Source of the DNA: Halobacteria archaeon
GTDB taxonomy: Bacteria > Pseudomonadota > Gammaproteobacteria > UBA9214
DNA: 5,082 nt
Reading direction: 5' to 3'
Assembly (NCBI GenBank): GCA_013041945.1
Contig: JABDRC010000109.1
Span: forward strand, 1-5,082
How positions within the stretch are numbered: position 1 is the stretch's first letter; each line of letters begins with the position of its first letter. Under the pieces are notes generated by a model that did not search any database, had not been told where the DNA came from, and saw nothing but the letters and a program-made list of their open reading frames with translations. Made by a program: the position numbers and the translations under genes. This document shows, in pieces, positions 1-4,178 of the stretch.

Positions 1-201
1 ATACCGGAAGACAAGCTTGAACATGTCTTCGACCGTTTTTATCGCGCCGACAGCAGCCCGCCGGACAATGGCCAGCATGCCGGCCTGGGGCTCGCCATTG
101 CACGGCGCATTGTCGAACTGCATGGCAGTCATATCGAGGTATCGAGCGAGGAAGGGAAAGGTACTGAATTCTCGTTCAGCATAACCGCGGTGTCTGCCTG
201 A
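1..201 (+). CDS. Sensor histidine kinase, C-terminal end (5' truncated by window)
   Basis: The frame is open from base 1 and ends at TGA 199-201, giving the last 66 residues of the HATPase_c domain. The F-box reads VFDRFYRAD (residues 9-17 of the fragment) and is followed by the G2-box region AGLGLAIARRIVELHG. It ends with the usual beta-strand block (IEVSSEEGKGTEFSFSI). The spacing and the FYRAD...ELHG signature match membrane sensor kinases of OmpR/PhoB-type two-component systems, including the CusS/CzcS heavy-metal group. The sensor, membrane and His-box parts lie outside the window, so the stimulus cannot be read. In the family this domain binds ATP and autophosphorylates a His, which then passes the phosphate to a response regulator. 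The first Gly of the GxGLGL motif is replaced (HAGLGL), a mild deviation. The metal specificity suggested by the efflux genes 4 kb downstream is inference. Confidence 0.93.
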   Translation: MPEDKLEHVFDRFYRADSSPPDNGQHAGLGLAIARRIVELHGSHIEVSSEEGKGTEFSFSITAVSA

Positions 202-227
202 GGGCTGCGCCACTTCTTAACCACTGC

Positions 228-267
228 GTGACACTTTTGTGATGTTTCCGTGACCCGCCCGTGATCC
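228..267 (+). promoter_or_regulatory. Four phased GTGA direct repeats, probable response-regulator operator
   Basis: GTGA occurs at 228, 239, 250 and 261, an exact 11-bp period over four units. Read on the other strand, the units are TCAC words preceded by TG, CA, GG and GA. OmpR/PhoB-family regulators bind as head-to-tail dimers to direct repeats spaced 10-11 bp (for example the Pho box), so this is the expected form of a tandem double site. It lies between a histidine kinase gene and the spondin gene and ends about 10 bp upstream of a possible -10 element. Likely role (inference): activation of the spondin gene by the partner of the upstream kinase. The regulator itself is not visible in the window. 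Confidence 0.6.
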
Positions 268-275
268 CCTTTCAC

Positions 276-281
276 TAATCT
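276..281 (+). promoter_or_regulatory. Possible -10 element of the spondin gene promoter
   Basis: TAATCT at 276-281 resembles the sigma-70 -10 consensus. At the matching -35 position (about 253-258) there is no good hexamer; the phased GTGA repeats occupy that place. This is typical of promoters that need an OmpR/PhoB-type activator in place of a -35 box. Transcription would begin near 288 and give a leader of about 48 nt before the start codon at 336. The assignment rests only on position and similarity. Confidence 0.4.
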
Positions 282-335
282 GCTGCTGTCCGGCTGACGG
301 ATACAACAGTCACAGTGAACACAGGAGATCATGCA

Positions 336-1016
336 ATGAAACACTGCAAACAAATAATCAGTGCGCTACTGGTTGCACTGCCAGTCATATACGCACCAAA
401 CCTGCTTGCGAGCGGCAGTGACAGGGCCTTCGCAGTCACAATTACCAACATCACCAAAGGCGAAATCTTTACGCCCATCATGGTCGCCTCTCATGGCCAC
501 CGTGTAAAACTCTTCAGCGAGGGAGCACCCGCCAGCCGGGAGCTGGCGATGCTGGCCGAAGGAGGCGACACCATGCCGTTGAGTGAAAAGCTGCTCGATG
601 ACGGTGCACTTGATGTAGTGACGACAGACAACGTGTTGCCGCCCGGGGAATCGGTTACGGTATATGTCAGGACGAACTCCCGTAACGGTTATGTCAGCGC
701 GGCGGCCATGCTGGTGCCGAGCAATGATGCCTTCTTTGCCGTCAACGGTGTGCGGGGGCCGCGTCTTCACCGCAGCAAGACACGTATGTCGCCTGCCTAT
801 GATGCCGGCTCTGAAACCAATGACGAGCTGTGTGTCAGCATCCCGGGCCCGCCCTTTATCTGCAGCGGCGAGGGTTTCAATGAGGAGTCCGGCGAGGGCT
901 ATGTGTATATCCACTCCGGCATACATGGCATCGGCGATCTGCCCGCCTATACACATGACTGGCATAATCCGGTTGCGAAAATAAAAATCAGACAAGTCCG
1001 TCACGAAGACGACTAG
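336..1016 (+). CDS. Exported spondin-domain protein
   Basis: The product has 226 residues. The ATG at 336 is preferred because AGGAG lies at 323-327, 8 nt upstream, and because the protein then opens directly with a signal peptide: KHCK, a hydrophobic run at about 8-20, and a likely cleavage near LLAS at 23-26. A GTG at 315 in the same frame would add 7 residues without benefit. The mature part begins with a strand-rich block (AFAVTITNITKGEIFTPIMV, 31-50). It ends with the typical bacterial spondin_N features: YDAGSETND (155-163), then GEGYVYIHSGIHGIGDL (186-202) and DWHNPVAKIKI (208-218). Cys167 and Cys176 could form a disulfide. Spondin_N domains are calcium-binding, C2-like beta folds in animal matrix proteins; the bacterial function is not established. 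The product is probably periplasmic or secreted. It follows a histidine kinase gene and a phased-repeat operator, so regulated expression is likely. Confidence 0.88.
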   Translation: MKHCKQIISALLVALPVIYAPNLLASGSDRAFAVTITNITKGEIFTPIMVASHGHRVKLFSEGAPASRELAMLAEGGDTMPLSEKLLDDGALDVVTTDNVLPPGESVTVYVRTNSRNGYVSAAAMLVPSNDAFFAVNGVRGPRLHRSKTRMSPAYDAGSETNDELCVSIPGPPFICSGEGFNEESGEGYVYIHSGIHGIGDLPAYTHDWHNPVAKIKIRQVRHEDD

Positions 1017-1031
1017 TCCTGCACTACCGGT

Positions 1032-1052
1032 GGCGGGGCACTTTGCCCCGCC
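1032..1052 (+). terminator. GC-rich hairpin after the spondin gene
   Basis: GGCGGGGC (1032-1039) pairs perfectly with GCCCCGCC (1045-1052) around ACTTT; A1040 and T1044 could extend the stem to 9 bp. It starts 15 bp after the spondin stop codon, as an intrinsic terminator would. The following bases (CCGTTCATCC) contain no T-tract, so it may act as a weak or factor-assisted terminator or as a 3'-end stabiliser. Because it falls inside the longest possible 5' extension of the cytochrome frame (1030 onward), it also argues that the extension is not coding. Confidence 0.5.
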
Positions 1053-1239
1053 CCGTTCATCCGCAACACGGATGGCTGTCACGGCACAGCATGTCCCGCG
1101 CCATGCCAGATCCGTCAGGCCGCACAAGACAGATATCGTAATTCCCTATTCACAGACAATTGATTTGCCGCAAAGCACTTTACAGGACCGACCGTATCGG
1201 GCAGCATGTGCGCCCCCTGATGACGCTTCCTGTATTCTC

Positions 1240-2304
1240 ATGCCAGTACGATACATTTCATTTTTAGCCCTGCTGACCGGTTTTCTCCTGTCTGCCCAGG
1301 TACAGGCCGAACCTGACGGCGCCCGCATATACGCCACGCACTGTGCCGCCTGCCACGGCACAAACGGTGCCGCGGACCCGGCCAACCCGGCACTGGCCGG
1401 TTTCGACGCACTGCCGGCCAATTTTGCCGATGCCCTGTTCAACAGCCGCGAACCCGAAGCAGACTGGCGGCTGGTGGTCGAACACGGCGGTCCCGCCATA
1501 GGCCTGTCCGCACAGATGCCGGCCTTCGGCGGTGTACTGAGCCAGGCCGAGATCGACGCCGTGGTACGGCATGCCAAGTCGCTGGCCGATACGCGCGATT
1601 ATCCGCCGGGCGAATTCAATTATCCCCTGGCGATTCGTACCAAGAAGGCCTTTCCGGAAGACGAGGTCGTGTGGAAGCTGCGCGTCACCGGACAGGACGG
1701 TGATGATTCTGTCAGGAATGTGCTCGAACTGGAAAAACGCTTCGGCAAACGCTGGCAGGGCATTGTCGAGATCGCCCACAAGTCCGAGGGCGGACACGAT
1801 GTTATCGACGAGGCCGAACTGGGCTTCAAGTACGTACTGGGCTGGGACATGGAAAAACAGTACATGATTTCGGCCGGCCTCATCACCGCCTTTCCGATCC
1901 ACGACCGCTCGGAATCCGATGTTCTGATTCCCATGCTAATGGGTGCACGTGCCCTGTCCGACGATTTTCTTGCCCAGGGCAGTGCACGTTTGAAGCTGCC
2001 GTTCGACCAGGCCTCCGACGGTGAAGCCGAGTTTGCCGGTGTGGTGCACTGGATGCGCTCCGAGTTTCCGCGTGGCGTGTTTCCCGGGCTGGAAGTCGTT
2101 GCCAGCGTACCGTTCGACAACAACGGCACTGACCGCGTGAAGTGGTCGGTGCTGCCGCAGGCGCGCTTCGGACTGACGCGTGGCGGCCACGTGGCGCTGA
2201 ACCTCGGTGCGGAAATCCCGCTGAGCGACCAGTCCTGGGATGTACGCGGCTACCTTTACCTGCTCTGGGACTTCGCCGACGGCTCGTTCTTCAAGGGCTG
2301 GTAG
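1240..2304 (+). CDS. Mono-haem cytochrome c fused to a predicted outer-membrane beta-barrel
   Basis: The product has 354 residues. The frame is open from 1030, but ATG 1240 is chosen because it gives a clean signal peptide (MPVRYISF, hydrophobic core, cleavage after AQVQA at 23); the upstream 70 codons look non-coding and cover a hairpin. No clear Shine-Dalgarno precedes 1240. Residues about 25-118 form a class I cytochrome c: haem motif CAACH at 35-39 and probable sixth ligand Met93 in SAQMPAFGG, then the helix SQAEIDAVVRHAKSL. Residues about 125-354 are a run of short amphipathic beta strands separated by polar, Asp/Gly-rich turns. I count about 12, including VVWKLRV, YMISAGLI, SARLKLPF, HVALNLGAEIPL and GYLYLLWDF. 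The chain ends in Trp, as outer-membrane barrels often end in an aromatic residue. Role (inference): electron transfer at or across the outer membrane. The barrel part could instead be a soluble beta domain. The next gene starts 6 bp after the stop codon. Confidence 0.85.
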   Translation: MPVRYISFLALLTGFLLSAQVQAEPDGARIYATHCAACHGTNGAADPANPALAGFDALPANFADALFNSREPEADWRLVVEHGGPAIGLSAQMPAFGGVLSQAEIDAVVRHAKSLADTRDYPPGEFNYPLAIRTKKAFPEDEVVWKLRVTGQDGDDSVRNVLELEKRFGKRWQGIVEIAHKSEGGHDVIDEAELGFKYVLGWDMEKQYMISAGLITAFPIHDRSESDVLIPMLMGARALSDDFLAQGSARLKLPFDQASDGEAEFAGVVHWMRSEFPRGVFPGLEVVASVPFDNNGTDRVKWSVLPQARFGLTRGGHVALNLGAEIPLSDQSWDVRGYLYLLWDFADGSFFKGW

Positions 2305-2310
2305 CAGACC

Positions 2311-2333
2311 GTGCCGGACCCCAAATGGGGCAC
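2311..2333 (+). other. Hairpin over the sulfotransferase start codon
   Basis: CCCC (2319-2322) and GGGG (2327-2330) pair around AAAT, and GTG (2311-2313) can pair with CAC (2331-2333) across a bulge. The GTG start codon could therefore be partly hidden in structure. Together with the weak ribosome site, this fits translation coupled to ribosomes finishing the cytochrome gene, but GC-rich sequence forms such stems often by chance. Confidence 0.25.
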
Positions 2334-3168
2334 GCCGGGACCAACGCATGATCCCGCCATCCTGGCCGGTTTCAGCGCCCGGCCGACCGATGTCCTGATC
2401 ACCACGGCGCCGAAGGCCGGCACGACCTGGATGCAGCAGATACTGCACCAGTTGCGCAGCGGCGGTGACCCGGACTTTTACTCGATCGATGCGGTCGTGC
2501 CGTGGCTGGAGCTGCCGCGTCCCGGCAAGACGGTGAGTGAAATACTGAACGGTTTCGAAGCCCTGGCAGATCCGCGTATTTTCAAGACGCATTGCACCTT
2601 TGAGCAGACACCCGGTGTCGACACCGCGCGCATTATCCTGTCCTCACGCGATCCGCGCGACTGCTGCGTCAGCTTTTATCATCATGTCATGGACATGACC
2701 GATACCGCACGCCGGCAGGCGGGACTGGAACAGTACCGTGACTTCGAGACATTCTTCGAGGACTGGCTGATGCAGGCGTCCTGGTACCGCAACGTAGCCG
2801 GCTGGTGGCCGCAACGCGAACGCAACAACCTGCTGTGGCTGCGTTTTGAAGACATGAAGCGGGACCTGCCCGGCGCCATCGACCGCATCATTAAATTCCT
2901 GGGCCGGGATATTAACCAGGCACAACGCGCAGCGGCAATTGAATACTCATCCTTCGACTGGATGAAGCAACATGCAGACAAATTTACCCGGCAACTGTCC
3001 TCGGACGAACCCGTCTTCAAACCCGGCGGCTTCATCCGCAAGGGTGCGGTCGGTGATCACAAGGCGAAATTATCCGCTGAACAGGAAGCGCGTATCCTGG
3101 CGAAGGCGCGTGAATGGCTGACGCCGGACTGTCTGCAGTTCCTCGATCTTGCTGATGCTACTAATTAG
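2311..3168 (+). CDS. PAPS-dependent sulfotransferase (Sulfotransfer_1 family)
   Basis: The product has 285 residues, normal for a cytosolic sulfotransferase, with no signal peptide. It transfers sulfate from PAPS to an acceptor hydroxyl or amine. Signatures in order: the 5'-phosphosulfate loop APKAGTTW (33-40; usual form YPKSGTTW), the catalytic His in FKTH (His94), and the 3'-phosphate site ILSSRDPRDCCVSFYHH (109-125, with Arg113 and Ser121). The C-terminal RKGAVGDHK (243-251; usual RKGxxGDWK) completes the PAPS site. All catalytic elements are present, so it should be active; the acceptor cannot be predicted. GTG 2311 is the only sensible start: the stop of the preceding gene is in the same frame 6 bp upstream, and the first in-frame ATG (Met41) follows the phosphate loop. 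No strong ribosome site is visible, so translational coupling to the cytochrome gene is likely. Confidence 0.92.
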   Translation: MPDPKWGTPGPTHDPAILAGFSARPTDVLITTAPKAGTTWMQQILHQLRSGGDPDFYSIDAVVPWLELPRPGKTVSEILNGFEALADPRIFKTHCTFEQTPGVDTARIILSSRDPRDCCVSFYHHVMDMTDTARRQAGLEQYRDFETFFEDWLMQASWYRNVAGWWPQRERNNLLWLRFEDMKRDLPGAIDRIIKFLGRDINQAQRAAAIEYSSFDWMKQHADKFTRQLSSDEPVFKPGGFIRKGAVGDHKAKLSAEQEARILAKAREWLTPDCLQFLDLADATN

Positions 3169-3234
3169 CCAGGATAGTTGTTTAATTGCACGTACAAAGT
3201 ACATGACTATTCATGCAACGTAAAAATATAACTC

Positions 3235-3260
3235 GTCATTCCCGCGCAGGCGGGAATGAC
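3235..3260. repeat. REP-like palindrome (GTCATTCCCGC type)
   Basis: GTCATTCCCGC (3235-3245) and GCGGGAATGAC (3250-3260) form a perfect 11-bp inverted repeat around the loop GCAG. Palindromes with this GTCATTCCCGC...GCGGGAATGAC sequence recur many times in intergenic DNA of various proteobacteria. It lies about 65 bp after the sulfotransferase stop codon and could act as an mRNA 3'-end hairpin. Only one copy is present here, so dispersal in this genome cannot be shown from the window. Confidence 0.7.
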
Positions 3261-3300
3261 AAATGTACAGGTAGTGCGATTATAAGGTGCTTGATATTTA

Positions 3301-3324
3301 TCGCGCCTGCAAGGCGCTCCTACG
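3301..3324 (-). repeat. REP element (GTAGGAGCGCC type)
   Basis: Read on the - strand, the element begins CGTAGGAGCGCCTTGCAGG and continues CGCGA. This is the well-known GTAG-headed REP form of Pseudomonas and other gammaproteobacteria. The core hairpin is GCGCCT (3303-3308) with AGGCGC (3312-3317) around GCA. Such elements are usually mobilised in trans by REP-associated tyrosine transposases (RAYT); none is encoded here. It sits directly beside the stop codon of the doubtful - strand ORF. Confidence 0.65.
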
Positions 3325-3326
3325 AT

Positions 3327-3518
3327 TCAGGACTCCGGCGCTTCATCATCATCCGGCTTACCAAGCGCCTCGACCCAGTAGGGTTCGGCCTCGCAGGAGC
3401 AGCAGTCGCACCACACCGGCACATCCGCGTGCATGCTGAGACTGTCACCTGACTGGCGCCCGCTATCAGCTGCGCTGTTCTGCTCCGCCGCAGGTTTTAT
3501 CGCCCAGTCATCCATCAT
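3327..3518 (-). CDS. Doubtful small Cys-rich protein, unrecognised
   Basis: This reading frame would encode 63 residues from ATG 3518 (MMDDWAIKP...) to TGA at 3329-3327. Other in-frame starts are TTG 3629, ATG 3602 and ATG 3434. Only the last has an SD-like AGGTGA, at 3450-3445, 10 nt before it. The C-terminal third is the most gene-like: it has G/C-rich third positions and a Cys cluster (VWCDCCSCEAEPYW) followed by an acidic tail (PDDDEAPES). With the longer starts a second pair (CRVC) would be included. I do not recognise a family. The Cys cluster and the nearby metal-efflux genes suggest metal binding, but this is speculative. It could be the decayed 3' end of a longer gene or a chance frame. 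Confidence 0.3.
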   Translation of the reverse strand: MMDDWAIKPAAEQNSAADSGRQSGDSLSMHADVPVWCDCCSCEAEPYWVEALGKPDDDEAPES

Positions 3519-3666
3519 CCACCCGGATTGTCCCGTTGCCACAAGTCTAGTACAGACCCGGCAAGCCCCGCCTGCTTTGGTAAAAAAACGCGCTACCGCC
3601 ATCGAACCTGCCGGTCGACCAGGTGTCAATTCATCAGCACACCGGCCGTTACAGTTGATTATGGCC

Positions 3667-3696
3667 TTGATTTAATGGCGGATACACGACTATCCT
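3667..3696 (+). promoter_or_regulatory. Possible promoter giving a leaderless transcript
   Basis: TTGATT (3667-3672) and TATCCT (3691-3696) are four-of-six matches to the -35 and -10 consensus with an 18-bp spacer. Transcription would then begin close to 3703, almost at the ATG at 3704, which has no Shine-Dalgarno sequence. A 5-bp inverted repeat, GGATA (3680-3684) with TATCC (3691-3695), overlaps the -10 and could be part of an operator. It does not match a CueR or MerR dyad that I know. Confidence 0.3.
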
Positions 3697-3703
3697 TGTA
3701 CCA

Positions 3704-4090
3704 ATGTCGATAAAAACCAACAAGCTGCTGCTGGTATTCATGATCCTCGCACTGGTGATTACCCCCCTGCGCGGCGCATGGGCCTTTGCGACACCGGCCG
3801 CTGCCGACATTGCGCCGCATTGCGACCAGATGGACTCGCCTGCAAATGCCATGCAGGCCGGTACGCACCACCCCGATACGTCCTCCGGCAGTGATCATCA
3901 ATGTGATCATGATTGTGATGGTGACTGCTGTGACGGCAACTGCAGCGCCTGCGCGCACAGCGTGGTCAGCCTCGCCAATATCATCACGGTCTCCCGGCCT
4001 TTACACGACTCACCCCTGAGCGTGCCGTTTCCGGCCTCGTTTCCGCACCGCACCGTTATTCCTCCCCTGCGACCACCCGCCTCTTTATAG
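3704..4090 (+). CDS. Small exported His/Cys-rich metal-binding protein
   Basis: The product has 128 residues. ATG 3704 gives a signal peptide: MSIKTNK, hydrophobic run at about 8-20, cleavage near GAWA at 24-27. The mature protein has a metal-ligand-rich middle: His39, Cys40, His55, His56, then a dense block at 65-85 (HQCDHDCDGDCCDGNC followed by SACAH) with six Cys and three His. The C-terminal third is Pro-rich and ends PPLRPPASL. Small proteins of this shape (CopL, CzcI and DUF2946-like) are commonly encoded just before CusC/CzcC-type efflux genes and are thought to bind or help sense Cu, Zn or related ions in the periplasm. The next gene is such an outer-membrane component, 88 bp downstream. 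No Shine-Dalgarno sequence is visible, so a leaderless start is possible. The metal cannot be deduced from sequence; assignment to one named family is uncertain. Confidence 0.8.
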   Translation: MSIKTNKLLLVFMILALVITPLRGAWAFATPAAADIAPHCDQMDSPANAMQAGTHHPDTSSGSDHQCDHDCDGDCCDGNCSACAHSVVSLANIITVSRPLHDSPLSVPFPASFPHRTVIPPLRPPASL

Positions 4091-4111
4091 CCCTGTCCGT
4101 TTACGCATGCA

Positions 4112-4131
4112 GGTAGCCGTTACAGGCTGCC
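4112..4131 (+). other. Short hairpin between metal-binding and efflux genes
   Basis: GGTAGCC (4112-4118) can pair with GGCTGCC (4125-4131), with one T-G wobble, around the loop GTTACA. No T-tract follows, so it is not a clear terminator. It could attenuate transcription or process the mRNA between the two genes, or be chance. Confidence 0.25.
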
Positions 4132-4167
4132 GTGATCCTGCGTGATGACATCCTGTTCCATGGCTAT

Positions 4168-4173
4168 GGAGAG
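4168..4173 (+). promoter_or_regulatory. Ribosome binding site of the efflux gene
   Basis: GGAGAG lies 5 nt before ATG 4179. It is the clearest start signal in the right half of the window and fixes the start, even though this gives an unusually long signal-peptide N-region. Confidence 0.6.
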
Positions 4174-4178
4174 TTACC

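Larger units (their letters stand above)
3169..3703. other. Mostly non-coding spacer with REP palindromes
   Basis: These 535 bp separate the sulfotransferase from the metal-handling genes. The first part (3169-3330) is more AT-rich than its surroundings. It holds an imperfect dyad (TTGCA at 3186 with TGCAA at 3214, and GTAC at 3192 and 3199) and then two REP-like palindromes, annotated separately. Positions 3327-3518 hold a doubtful small - strand reading frame. I see no tRNA, transposase or CRISPR. From about 3640 to 3703 there are promoter-like hexamers for the next gene. No intrinsic terminator with a T-tract follows the sulfotransferase; the first palindrome may serve at the mRNA 3' end. 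Confidence 0.7.

Noticed and set aside
331..339. Two-codon upstream frame (ATG CAA TGA) overlapping the spondin start codon
   Set aside because: The AGGAG is only 3 nt from this ATG but 8 nt from ATG 336, so the latter is favoured; a minimal frame of this size arises easily by chance.
366..1127. 253-codon open frame on the - strand opposite the spondin gene
   Set aside because: The + strand frame has a signal peptide, a ribosome site and recognised spondin motifs. The antisense frame has no recognisable domain and is open only because of GC-rich codon structure.
1030..1239. 70-codon 5' extension of the cytochrome frame
   Set aside because: It would place 70 low-complexity, basic residues before a clear signal peptide and includes the GC hairpin at 1032-1052.
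1936..2592. 218-codon - strand frame across the cytochrome/sulfotransferase junction
   Set aside because: It overlaps two genes with clear motifs and shows no family features itself.
3186..3218. AT-rich imperfect dyad (TTGCA...TGCAA with inner GTAC repeats) considered as an attachment site or terminator
   Set aside because: The arms are only 4-5 bp with a long gap, no T-tract follows, and there is no integrase or matching second site in the window.
3433..3675. 80-codon + strand frame in the spacer, starting with ATG
   Set aside because: No ribosome site, no domain, mixed third-position use (AGA, CTA, TCA, TTG codons), and it opposes the slightly better - strand candidate. I would not annotate either strongly.
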